This document shows positions 43,301-51,743 of a DNA stretch of 64,000 nt, in pieces. The notes below the pieces were generated by a model. That model saw only the letters and a list, made by a program, of their open reading frames with translations. It ran no database searches and was not told where the DNA came from. The DNA comes from Novosphingobium sp. ERN07 (lineage in GTDB: Bacteria > Pseudomonadota > Alphaproteobacteria > Sphingomonadales > Sphingomonadaceae): assembly GCF_012641335.1 (NCBI RefSeq), contig NZ_JABAID010000009.1, positions 78,955 to 142,954 on the forward strand, written 5' to 3'. Numbering within the stretch: the first letter of the stretch is position 1; every line of letters starts with the position of its first letter. Position numbers and translations under genes: made by a program.

Positions 43301-45465
43301 CAGTAATAGCGCAGGTTCTTGGCCCATTGGCTTTGGGGATAGCGCTGCTTGAGTTCGGTGAACCACGCCTTGCGTGTGGATTGCGGCGCTTGGGCGGCGT
43401 CCATTTCCTCAATCGTGCGCGATGGACCGCTGCAACCGTTGTAGCCCGATGGCGCATAGCACATCACAGCCCGATAGAGCGCATAGGCGCGCACATCTGC
43501 TGCGGCAGCCTTATCGGCAATGATGGCGTCATAAATCGCGCCGCGCGATAGCGCTTTGCCGGAAAAGCCATCTGGTCCATTGCCCAGCGCCATCTCATTG
43601 TTATCAGGGGTGAACAGCGAAAAGCTGTCAAAACCGTTCAGCCGATAGAAATCGCCAAGGCACAGCCGTGCGCGGGGATCGCCAGGTGTCCGGGCCAGCG
43701 TGGCGGCTGTCTCGGCAATGGTTGGGCAAGCGAACCCATCGGACCAGCGGCCTTTACGGAACAACCCTGCCGGAACCGCGTCTTGCCGCGCGAAGTCCCA
43801 CAGACCGCCATCGACATTCGCGTTGGCAGGGACCAGCACCACATCGCGAGTGAAATCGGCATAGGCACCGCGCGTCAGATCCTTGTAGAGCAGCGTAAAC
43901 CGCGCGACATCGCGTTCATGCGCAGGACGTGCCGTATAGGCGGCGGCGGCGCGCAGGATTGCGGGGCTGGCAACGGTTTGCAGCAGCACTTCCCGGATCG
44001 TAGGATCGGTGATGGGTGAGCTGGTGGCGAAAATCTGATCAACCCGCCGGTCACGCTGCCAGCGCACGGCAAGGCCCATTTCGGCAAGCGGACGTTGATA
44101 GAGCGGATTGGCCCCTGCCAGCAACTCGCGCCAGAAACCGGCCTCATTCGGATCGCGCAGTTTTCCCAGAGCCATCCCGCGCACGGTCTGGCGACTGAAT
44201 GCCAGCGGCGTAAAGCGGGGCTGGCGCGCCGCATCGGGCAGCAGAGCCAGAACGGCTTTCGCATCTCCGCCGCCATAGATGGTGCGGCTCGCCTCCAGCA
44301 GACCATAAAGCTCTGTATGGCTTGCGAACAGTTGCTTCTGCGCCGCAAGATCGCTGGCGGAAAGGCCGATGCCGTCATCCCCGCCGGGGCGCATCTGCTT
44401 GAAGTCGGCCACGGCCAGCAGCAGCGGGGCTTTGCCTTGTGCAGCGATCAGTGCTGCAAAATCTTCGCGTTGCAGCAGCTTGTTGTCGATTTCTTCGGCC
44501 AGATCGGCGGCGGCCTCGCTTGAACCCGGCGTGGTGGCCAGTAGCGTCTCATAGCGGCGCACAAGCGTGGCCATATCGCCGTTCAGCCACGCGACACGAC
44601 GCTTCAAACCCTCCGCAGAAGCGGCGTAGGTGCCTTTCGGATAGGCTTTGAGATATCTGTCAATCGCGCTGCTTGCCGCATCCAGTGATGGCTTGTCAGC
44701 TTTGGCTGAGCCTGCAAAATCGCCCCATTCATCCACGGCATTGGCAATTGCCATGCGCAGCCCGATGCGGATCGGCATGTAATTCGCCGTTTCGGCAATC
44801 CAGCCTGATTTGGCGCGGGCGAGGGCAGCGAAGCCCTGGCTCGCTCTCGCCCAGTCGTTCTTGTGAAAGGCATCTGCGGCCTTCAGATAAGCCAGATATT
44901 CGCGCCCCGGCTTGCTGGTGATCGCCGCTTCGCCCCATGCGCCTTCGTTGCACCCCGTCTGCGCGCGCATCTCCGTCAACGCGGAGCGTTCACCTGCGGG
45001 AAGGCCTGGTTCTGTGCCCATCGCTGCGATGAAAGCGGGTGTGCCGCTAAGCGCAGGTTCGCACACTCGCTCATCGTATCCGGCCTGTTCCGTTTGTTCG
45101 GGCTGCGGCCAGTATGCTTCGCGCAGGCCGCCCCATGACATGAAGGTCTTGCCGAATTGCCGGTCCCACGGATCGGGATTGCCCTTGGCAGGCGCGTCCG
45201 GCATTGGGTGCAAGCTTTGCATCAGCAGCACCATGTTGATCCGCGTATCGTTGCCGGGGCTGATCATGGCACGCCCGGCGCAATCATAATCCGCTGCCGC
45301 AAGTTGCCATCCCGGAGCGCAGGAACTGTCTGCACAGGCCCACAGCGCGCCGCCTGCACCAAGCGTCGAAAGGGTAACCGCACCAGCCACGGTCAGCAGC
45401 GGATGTTTGCGCCTCCACGCCAGAAGGTTGCATAGCAGCGGAATCGAACGCTTGTTTTCAGTCAT
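43297..45465 (-). CDS. large uncharacterised exported or membrane-anchored protein
   Basis: A 722-residue protein from the ATG at 45465 (an in-frame start at 45513 is less likely). The N-terminus MTENKRSIPLLCNLLAWRRKHPLLTVAGAVTLSTLGAGGALWAC has one hydrophobic segment that is either a membrane anchor or an uncleaved signal. Most of the rest is alpha-helical with TPR/Sel1-like periodicity (LAYLKAADAFHKNDWARASQGFAALARAKSGW; YLKAYPKGTYAASAEGLKRRVAWLNGDMATLVRRYETLLA), and the last part contains several cysteines (CPTIAE, RLCLGDF, VMCYAPSGYNGCSG). Family not recognised. It is coupled to the DUF3142 lipoprotein and lies 71 bp downstream of the TolC gene; a TGACA-AA-TGTCA palindrome sits in that gap. 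Confidence 0.75.
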   Translation of the reverse strand: MTENKRSIPLLCNLLAWRRKHPLLTVAGAVTLSTLGAGGALWACADSSCAPGWQLAAADYDCAGRAMISPGNDTRINMVLLMQSLHPMPDAPAKGNPDPWDRQFGKTFMSWGGLREAYWPQPEQTEQAGYDERVCEPALSGTPAFIAAMGTEPGLPAGERSALTEMRAQTGCNEGAWGEAAITSKPGREYLAYLKAADAFHKNDWARASQGFAALARAKSGWIAETANYMPIRIGLRMAIANAVDEWGDFAGSAKADKPSLDAASSAIDRYLKAYPKGTYAASAEGLKRRVAWLNGDMATLVRRYETLLATTPGSSEAAADLAEEIDNKLLQREDFAALIAAQGKAPLLLAVADFKQMRPGGDDGIGLSASDLAAQKQLFASHTELYGLLEASRTIYGGGDAKAVLALLPDAARQPRFTPLAFSRQTVRGMALGKLRDPNEAGFWRELLAGANPLYQRPLAEMGLAVRWQRDRRVDQIFATSSPITDPTIREVLLQTVASPAILRAAAAYTARPAHERDVARFTLLYKDLTRGAYADFTRDVVLVPANANVDGGLWDFARQDAVPAGLFRKGRWSDGFACPTIAETAATLARTPGDPRARLCLGDFYRLNGFDSFSLFTPDNNEMALGNGPDGFSGKALSRGAIYDAIIADKAAAADVRAYALYRAVMCYAPSGYNGCSGPSRTIEEMDAAQAPQSTRKAWFTELKQRYPQSQWAKNLRYYW

Positions 45466-45500
45466 GATCCCTGCCTGCGCACAAGCCAGCGTGCAGGCAA

Positions 45501-45512
45501 TGACAAATGTCA
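45501..45512. promoter_or_regulatory. TGACA-AA-TGTCA palindrome upstream of the 722-residue gene
   Basis: Perfect 5-bp arms with a 2-bp spacer, 35-47 bp upstream of the ATG at 45465. The same half-sites, with a 3-bp spacer, make up the larger palindrome in the adaptor/regulator intergenic region at 51010-51026. Operator role is inference. Confidence 0.4.
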
Positions 45513-45536
45513 CCTCTGTGGATCAGATTTCAGTGA

Positions 45537-46763
45537 TCAGTCCGCAATCCACAAGTTGTGGCTGTCGATCAGCAGGCAGTTGATGGCCCGGTTGGCTTCC
45601 GCCCGCGCCAGTGCTTCGCTGCGAAAAGCCGCGTGTGTCAGGCGTTCTGCCAGCAGCACGTCGGCCAGATCGATTGCGCCAAGCTGGTGCCCGCGCCGAG
45701 TCTTGGAGAGCGCTGCCATCTGGGCATTCAACGCCTCCCGCGCCCGCTCCCACGCCTGCATCGACGAATGCGCGCGCGTGACATCGCGCGATGCCATTTC
45801 CTGCACATCGAGCCGTACCGCTGCCAGTTCCGCCGCCGCTGCCTGTCCTTCGGATTCAGCCATATCCGCCACAGCGCGCCGGTTGCCACCGCCGATGGGC
45901 ATCGACACGACAAGACCAGCCCCCCGTTCGCGCCCGCCCTGTTCGCTGAACAGGCGCACGCCAAAGCTTGGGTCGGCAATCCGGTCCTTGCGGGCACGGT
46001 CTGCCACGGCGGCCATGCGCGCGCTTTCGGCCTTGGCCGCGCCGATTTCGTGGCTGCGTTCTATCACCTGCGCAGCCATCGTTTCGAACGTTTCGACCGG
46101 GAGCTTTGGCTGCGGCGGTTCAGGCGCTTCGTCGGGCAGGGCAAGACCGGGAAACCGCGCCATCAGCCGCGCCCGCGCCAGATCGGCTTTCCCGCGCGAT
46201 TGCGCCGCCACGGTGCGCGCTTCGCCCAGCGCCGCTGCCGTCTGGTCAGCCTCAAGCGGTGCCATATCGCGCATTTCCACGCGCCGCTTGATCGAGGCGA
46301 GCGTAGCCTCATAGTTTGCCACGCCTTGCGCATCCACGCGCGCTTCGGCGCTTGCGCCCAGCCAGTCCCACCACAGATCGTTAAGCAGGGTTGCCGCCTG
46401 ATGGCGTGCATCTTCTGCGCGATTTTGCGCTGCGGTTACGCCAAAATCGCCAGCCTCGCGGTCCAGCTTGCCTTTGCCGGGCAGGCGGATCGCGTGGGTC
46501 AAAGTGGCGTCGTATTCCGCCACGTTGCCCAGCCCTTGCACCGAACGGCGCATATGGCTCGCCTGAAAAGTGAACTCGTGCGGTCCCGCGCGCAGGCCTC
46601 GCGCTTCGGCCTTTGCCGCTTCTACGCGCGCGTCGGCGGCCAGCACCGAAGGATGCGAAGTGATGGCTTCATGGACCGCTGGCTCCGGGGGTAAGGCAGT
46701 TTGAGCAACTGCGGATCCAGCCACACCGATGAGCAATGCGGCGAGTGTTGCCGGGCGGATCAT
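45537..46763 (-). CDS. TolC family outer membrane efflux protein
   Basis: A 408-residue outer-membrane channel component. Signal peptide MIRPATLAALLIGVAGSAVAQ. The rest has the double TolC repeat: long helices (ADARVEAAKAEARGLRAGPHEFTFQASHMRRSVQG), conserved LPGKGKLDREA, and a second half (RSHEIGAAKAESARMAAVADRARKDRIADPSFGVRLF and SMPIGGGNRRAVADMAESEGQAAAAELAAVRLDV). The family usually brings out metal ions with an RND pump. ATG overlaps the pump stop as ATGA, so adaptor, pump and channel form one operon. It is somewhat shorter than CzcC/CusC but complete at both ends. Confidence 0.92.
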   Translation of the reverse strand: MIRPATLAALLIGVAGSAVAQTALPPEPAVHEAITSHPSVLAADARVEAAKAEARGLRAGPHEFTFQASHMRRSVQGLGNVAEYDATLTHAIRLPGKGKLDREAGDFGVTAAQNRAEDARHQAATLLNDLWWDWLGASAEARVDAQGVANYEATLASIKRRVEMRDMAPLEADQTAAALGEARTVAAQSRGKADLARARLMARFPGLALPDEAPEPPQPKLPVETFETMAAQVIERSHEIGAAKAESARMAAVADRARKDRIADPSFGVRLFSEQGGRERGAGLVVSMPIGGGNRRAVADMAESEGQAAAAELAAVRLDVQEMASRDVTRAHSSMQAWERAREALNAQMAALSKTRRGHQLGAIDLADVLLAERLTHAAFRSEALARAEANRAINCLLIDSHNLWIAD

Positions 46764-49700
46764 GCGCCTTCTCCTGCCGGGTGCAACCGGTCGCCCGCAT
46801 CGCGCTCGACCGCACTTTCGCCAAAGCGTTCGTAAAGGATGGGCAGCAGGATCAGGGTCAGCAGCGTTGCGGTTACCAGCCCGCCGATCACCACAATGGC
46901 CAGCGGCTTCTGGATTTCCGATCCCGGCCCGCTGGCGAAAAGCAGCGGCACGAGGCCAAAGGCGGCAATGCTGGCCGTCATCAGCACCGGTCGCAAACGC
47001 CGCGCGGCGCCCACGCGGACAGCTTCATGCAGCGGCATTCCGTTCTGCCGCAACTGCCGGAAATAGCTGACCATGACCAGTCCGTTCAGCACTGCAATGC
47101 CCAGCAGTGCGATGAAACCAACCGAGGCCGGAACCGAAAGATATTCCCCCGATATCGCCAGCGCCACCATGCCGCCCACCGCCGCGAAGGGAATGTTGAC
47201 GAGGATCAGGGCAGAGGCTCGCACCGACCGTAGTGTCAGGTAAAGCACCACGAAGATCAGCAGCACCGCAATTGGCAGTACCACGATCAGCCTTGCCGAA
47301 GCGCGCTGCTGGTTTTCGAACTGCCCGCCCCAGACGATGCGATAGCCCTGCGGCAGCGGCACGTTGGCGCTGATGTCTGCCTTGGCCTCTTCCACATAGC
47401 CCACCAGATCGCGCCCAGAAACAAAGGCTTGCACGAGCGCAAAGCGCGATCCGTTCTCATGCTCCAGCTTTACCGGGCCTTCCACGCGGCGAACCTGTGC
47501 CACATCGCTCGCCCGCACCAATTGCCCGGCCGGGCTGCGATAGACCTGATCGGCAAAGGCCTGCGGGTCCATGCCTTCGCCGCCATTGCCACGGATCACC
47601 ACTGGCACTCGACGAACGCCATCGGCCACAACGCCCGCGCGCACGCCTTCCACGTTGGCACGCATCATGTCTTGCAACATATCTACCGGCATCCCGGCGC
47701 GCCCCGCCGCCACGCGGTCGATGTCCAGTTGCAGGTAATCCACGCTGTCGTTGGCCACGGTGATCGCTTCGCTAGTGCCGTCGATCTTTTCGAGCCGCTT
47801 CTGGATTTGCCCGGCAAGGCGCGAAAGCTCCTTGAGGTCAGGCCCGAACAGCTTGATCGCCAGATCGCCCCGCGCGCCGGTCAGCATTTCCGAAACGCGC
47901 ATTTCGATGGGCTGGGTAAAGCTCGGCTCGATCCCCGGCATGTCCTGCAAGGCGATGCGGATCTGTTCGACCAGCCAATCCTTGTCCGCCACGCGCCATT
48001 CACTGCGCGGTTTCAGGCGAACGAAGCTGTCGGTTTCGTTGAGGCTCATGGGATCGAGGCCCAGTTCGTCGCTGCCGACGCGGGCGATCACGTCGGTTAC
48101 TTCGGGCACCTTTTCCATGATCAGCCGCTGCACGCGCATGTCGCCCGCCACGCTGTGGTCGATGTTCACGCTAGGGAGTTTCGCAAGCTGCACCAGCGTT
48201 GCGCCTTCATCCATCGTCGGCAGAAAGGTCTTGCCGGTGAAAGTATAGGCAATGCCCGCGAGCAGCAGCGATCCGCCCGCGATGAAGCCCACCGTGCGCC
48301 GATTGCCGAACGCCCAATCCAGCGCACGCGTATAGGCAGGCGCAATCTTGCGCATCAGCCACGGCTCATGATGGCCATCCTGTTGACGCAACACGAAATA
48401 GGACAGCGCAGGCACGAACGTCAGCGAAAGCACCAGCGCAGACAGCAGAGCCAGCACGATGGTTAGCGCAACCGGAGAGAACAGCTTGCCTTCCAGCCCT
48501 TCAAGCGTCAGCAGCGGCAAAAAGACCAGCGCGATGATCAGCAGGCCCGAGGCGACGGGAACGGCCACTTCCGATGCAGCAATAAACACTGCATGGAGCT
48601 TCCCGCCCGAACGGTGCTTCGGGTCGGACAGGCGTTCGACCACGTTCTCCACCACCACCACCGCGCCATCGACGAGAATGCCCACCGCAATGGCCAGCCC
48701 GCCAAGGCTCATCAGGTTGGCGGTAAGGCCAATCGATCGCATGAAGATGAACGTGAGCAGCGCCGCCATCGGCAGGGCCAAAGCCACGATCACCGAAGCG
48801 CGCACATCGCCGAGGAACAGCAACAGCAGCACGACCACAAGAATCGTCGCTTCGATCAGCGCCTTTTCCACCGTGCCCACGGCGCTGCCGATCAAGTCGG
48901 AACGGTCATAGAAAACGTCCACGCTCATACCCTTGGGCAGGCTTGGCTTGATCTCTTCAAGTCGCGCCTTCACGCCATCGACGACCTTGGAAGCATCCGC
49001 ACCGCGCAGCGCGATGACGAGGCCTTGCACCGCCTCGCCCTTGCCGTTCTTGGTCACCGCGCCATATCGGGTCAGGCTGCCCATGCCGACGGTCGCCACA
49101 TCGCCCACGCGCAGTACGGTGCCTTCCTGCGTGCGGACGACGACCGAAGACAGGTCTTCCAAAGATGTGATTGCACCCACCGCCCGCACGATCAGCGCTT
49201 CTTCGCCCTGCTTCAGACGGCCCGCACCATCATTGCGGTTGCTGCTCTCAATTGCGGTGCGCAGATCTTCCACGGTCAGGCCTGCCGCTGCCAAGGCGGC
49301 ATTGTCGGGCCGCACTTCAAAGGTTTCAACAAAGCCGCCCAGTGCGTTCACATCCGCTACGCCATGCACTGTGCGTAGGGCAGGGCGCACGATCCAGTCC
49401 AGCACGCGGCGCTTTTCAGGCAGGCTCTGCGGTCCTTCCAGCGTGAACATCACCATGTCTGACAGCGGTGTGGATATCGGTGCCATGCCGCCATCGACGG
49501 TGGCGGGCAGATCGCCTGAAACGTTGGCCAGCCGCTCTGCCACCTGGCTGCGCGCCCAGTAGATGTCGGTCCCGTCCTTGAAGTCGATGGTAATGTCCGC
49601 AATCGCGTACTTGGCCACTGACCGAAGATTCGCCTGATCGGGAATGCCGAGCATTTCCATCTCGATCGGCGTGATCACCCGGCTCTCGACCTCTTCCGGC

Positions 49701-49870
49701 GTCATGCCGGGCGCTTTGAGGATGATCTTCACCTGCGTCGAACTGATGTCGGGAAAGGCGTCGATGGGCAGGTTTACGAACGACCACCCACCCCATGCCG
49801 CCAGCACAAGGGCAAGGCCCAGCACAGCTACGCGGGCGGCAAGCGCCTTTTCTACCAGCTTGGAAAGCAT
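46760..49870 (-). CDS. CzcA/CusA family heavy-metal RND efflux pump
   Basis: A 1036-residue inner-membrane proton-driven pump. N-terminal MLSKLVEKALAARVAVLGLALVLAAWGGW with twelve predicted helices in two sets of six and two large periplasmic loops (LPIDAFPDISSTQVKIILKAPGMTPEEVESRVI). Transmembrane helix 4 reads GGLAIAVGILVDGAVVVVENVVERL; the first acid of the CzcA consensus (DFGxxxDGAxxxVEN) is replaced (AVG), so it is not a classic HME1 (Co/Zn/Cd) pump. The metal is therefore uncertain (copper, silver or divalent metals). The ATG at 49870 overlaps no gene but starts 1 bp before the adaptor stop region. Adaptor and TolC genes flank it. Confidence 0.93.
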   Translation of the reverse strand: MLSKLVEKALAARVAVLGLALVLAAWGGWSFVNLPIDAFPDISSTQVKIILKAPGMTPEEVESRVITPIEMEMLGIPDQANLRSVAKYAIADITIDFKDGTDIYWARSQVAERLANVSGDLPATVDGGMAPISTPLSDMVMFTLEGPQSLPEKRRVLDWIVRPALRTVHGVADVNALGGFVETFEVRPDNAALAAAGLTVEDLRTAIESSNRNDGAGRLKQGEEALIVRAVGAITSLEDLSSVVVRTQEGTVLRVGDVATVGMGSLTRYGAVTKNGKGEAVQGLVIALRGADASKVVDGVKARLEEIKPSLPKGMSVDVFYDRSDLIGSAVGTVEKALIEATILVVVLLLLFLGDVRASVIVALALPMAALLTFIFMRSIGLTANLMSLGGLAIAVGILVDGAVVVVENVVERLSDPKHRSGGKLHAVFIAASEVAVPVASGLLIIALVFLPLLTLEGLEGKLFSPVALTIVLALLSALVLSLTFVPALSYFVLRQQDGHHEPWLMRKIAPAYTRALDWAFGNRRTVGFIAGGSLLLAGIAYTFTGKTFLPTMDEGATLVQLAKLPSVNIDHSVAGDMRVQRLIMEKVPEVTDVIARVGSDELGLDPMSLNETDSFVRLKPRSEWRVADKDWLVEQIRIALQDMPGIEPSFTQPIEMRVSEMLTGARGDLAIKLFGPDLKELSRLAGQIQKRLEKIDGTSEAITVANDSVDYLQLDIDRVAAGRAGMPVDMLQDMMRANVEGVRAGVVADGVRRVPVVIRGNGGEGMDPQAFADQVYRSPAGQLVRASDVAQVRRVEGPVKLEHENGSRFALVQAFVSGRDLVGYVEEAKADISANVPLPQGYRIVWGGQFENQQRASARLIVVLPIAVLLIFVVLYLTLRSVRASALILVNIPFAAVGGMVALAISGEYLSVPASVGFIALLGIAVLNGLVMVSYFRQLRQNGMPLHEAVRVGAARRLRPVLMTASIAAFGLVPLLFASGPGSEIQKPLAIVVIGGLVTATLLTLILLPILYERFGESAVERDAGDRLHPAGEGA

Positions 49871-49871
49871 C

Positions 49872-50987
49872 CTATTCGCCGCCCAGCAGGACTTTGAGTT
49901 CCGAAAGACCGCTGGTTGCAACGCGCTCGCCGGGCTTGACGCCAGAGGCCAGTGTTATCTGGCTTGCGCCGCGGCCTGCGACCACGACCTCACGTTGGGC
50001 AAAGCCCTTGGGCGTTGCCACAAAGACGACATCTTTGCCGCCCACTTGTGTCACGGCAGCAGCCGGAACCCCCACGCCTGCAACGTTCTGCCCGCCTTTG
50101 AGCAGGACAGAAACCGCTTTTCCGCTGACCAGCGCTGGCGATCCATCGATACGCGCTTTCGCGACCAGCGCGCGCGTTTCCTGATCAATGGAACTGCCGA
50201 CCGAAACAATTTGCCCTTCGACCGGCGCATTGCCGCTGTCGGCAAGCGCTATCGCCATGCCCGGGCGTACCTGTCCGGCAAGACGTTCTGGAATTTGCAG
50301 ATCGATCATGAAACTGGCGGTGTTTTCGATCACGAATGGCGCTGTCAGGCCATCAACCGGCCCGCCGGTCTGGACTGCCACCGCAGAAAGCTTGCCAGTG
50401 ATCGGCGCACGCAGCGTCACTTCGCCGCCTGCGCTTGCGCCGGACTGGTTCAGGATGCGGCGGTTCTCGCTCACCGCCACTTCGGCCTCGCGCAAGGCTG
50501 CGCGCGCTTCATCAGCCCGTGCGGCAGCGATGATGCCTTCCTTGGCCAACTGGCCCGTCCGCGCGGCATTGGCCCGCGCTACGGCCAGTTGCGCTTCGCC
50601 CTTGGCGAGCGACGCGCCGTACTGCACGGGTTCGATCGATCGCACGATGGCCAGCGGCTGCCCCTTGGTCACCGCCTGACCATTCACCACGAACAGCCGC
50701 AGCACCGTGCCACCAAAGGGTGCGGTCACTGCAACGCGTGCTTCGGGGGGGAGGGTGACTACGCCCGGCACCATGCCCAGTTCGGCGGAGCTTGACGCGG
50801 TTGCCGCTTCGGTGGTGATGCCCATGCGCTTGATCTGTTCGGCGCTCAGGTCGCCACCGCTTGCTTCGGTTGTGGCCTCCTCAGTTGCAGGAGCATCCTT
50901 GCTGGCCCACCAGCCAAGCCCGCCAAGAAGAACCGCCGCAAATGCCGCGCCGCCGATGATCGTGTTGCGTTCCATGCTGCGTCTCAT
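49872..50987 (-). CDS. RND efflux periplasmic adaptor (CzcB/CusB-like)
   Basis: A 371-residue membrane-fusion protein linking the pump to TolC. The N-terminal MRRSMERNTIIGGAAFAAVLLGGLGWWA is a membrane anchor or signal; ATGs at 51005, 50987 and 50975 all lie in frame and none has a strong ribosome site. The barrel-sandwich hybrid is seen in VVTLPPEARVAVTAPFGGTVLRLFVVNGQAVTKGQPLAIV and the matching TLRAPITGKLSAVAVQTGGPV, with a helical hairpin between. No metal-binding N- or C-terminal His-rich extension is present. It is the first gene of the efflux operon, divergent from the response regulator. Confidence 0.9.
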   Translation of the reverse strand: MRRSMERNTIIGGAAFAAVLLGGLGWWASKDAPATEEATTEASGGDLSAEQIKRMGITTEAATASSSAELGMVPGVVTLPPEARVAVTAPFGGTVLRLFVVNGQAVTKGQPLAIVRSIEPVQYGASLAKGEAQLAVARANAARTGQLAKEGIIAAARADEARAALREAEVAVSENRRILNQSGASAGGEVTLRAPITGKLSAVAVQTGGPVDGLTAPFVIENTASFMIDLQIPERLAGQVRPGMAIALADSGNAPVEGQIVSVGSSIDQETRALVAKARIDGSPALVSGKAVSVLLKGGQNVAGVGVPAAAVTQVGGKDVVFVATPKGFAQREVVVAGRGASQITLASGVKPGERVATSGLSELKVLLGGE

Positions 50988-51009
50988 CGCAAGCGAAGCT
51001 GACACAAGC

Positions 51010-51026
51010 CTGACAATCTGTCAGGG
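51010..51026. promoter_or_regulatory. perfect palindrome CCTGACA-ATC-TGTCAGG in the efflux/regulator control region
   Basis: 7-bp arms (51010-51016 and 51020-51026) with a 3-bp spacer, midway between the divergent adaptor and response-regulator genes. A TTGACA hexamer (51000-51005) overlaps its left flank and could be a -35 element. The best reading is the binding site of the response regulator encoded beside it, as in CusR/CzcR/CopR systems; this is inferred. Confidence 0.6.
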
Positions 51027-51083
51027 TCGCGTCAGCTTTGTGCGCCAATGAAAGGCGGCAAACACGGAAAGAACTGCCGCAAG

Positions 51084-51740
51084 ATGCGTCTGCTGCTGGT
51101 TGAAGACGATGCCGAACTGGGCCGACGCCTGTCAGAGCGTCTCGGCTCGGCAGGCATGGCTGTCGATTGGGTGCAGACCGCCGAAGCCGCGCGCGACTGG
51201 CCCGATCTGGCCGAGACGGCGGCGATCATCCTTGACCTTGGCCTGCCCGATGGGGACGGGCTTGACCTGCTGCGCCACTGGCGCGCCGCCGGGCAAGCTG
51301 TGCCCATCCTTATCCTAACCGCGCGCGGCAACTGGCGTGACAAGGTGGAAGGGTTGAACAGCGGCGCCGACGATTTTCTCGTCAAACCGGTCCGCTTCGA
51401 AGAGCTGCTCGCCCGCCTTCATGCACTGTGGCGGCGGGGCAGGGGGCAAAGCGCCAGCACGGTGACGGCGGGGGATCTTGCGCTCGATCCGGTTGCCCGC
51501 ACCGCCACGCGCGGCGGTGAGCCGCTCGATCTCAGCCGCAAGGAATTCGCGCTGCTCCACCTGTTCCTGCGCCGCCCCGGCCACGTGATCCCGCAGGACG
51601 CCATCCTCGACCAACTCTATGCGCTTGAGGCGGAGCGGGATCGCAACGCGGTGGAAGCGCATATCAGCCGTCTGCGTCGGAAAATCGGCCGCGATGCGAT
51701 CCGCACCGTGCGCGGCCTTGGCTATCGGCTGGACGTCTGA
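51084..51740 (+). CDS. OmpR family response regulator
   Basis: A 218-residue two-domain regulator. Receiver: MRLLLVEDDAELG, phosphorylation site D51 in IIILDLGLPDGDGL, T in ILILTARGNW, and K in FLVKPVRF. DNA-binding winged helix: DPVARTATRGGEPLDLSRKEFALLHLFLRRPGHVI through AVEAHISRLRRKIGRDAIRTVRGLGYRLDV. I chose the ATG at 51084; an ATG at 51048 adds 12 residues that are not conserved-looking. It is followed 3 bp later by its histidine kinase and is divergent from the metal efflux operon, which is its probable target (CusR/CzcR-like role). Confidence 0.93.
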   Translation: MRLLLVEDDAELGRRLSERLGSAGMAVDWVQTAEAARDWPDLAETAAIILDLGLPDGDGLDLLRHWRAAGQAVPILILTARGNWRDKVEGLNSGADDFLVKPVRFEELLARLHALWRRGRGQSASTVTAGDLALDPVARTATRGGEPLDLSRKEFALLHLFLRRPGHVIPQDAILDQLYALEAERDRNAVEAHISRLRRKIGRDAIRTVRGLGYRLDV

Positions 51741-51743
51741 CCC

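Noticed and set aside
45558..46694. A 378-codon plus-strand frame over the TolC gene
   Set aside because: Shadow frame; the minus-strand protein has a signal peptide and TolC repeats and overlaps the pump stop correctly.
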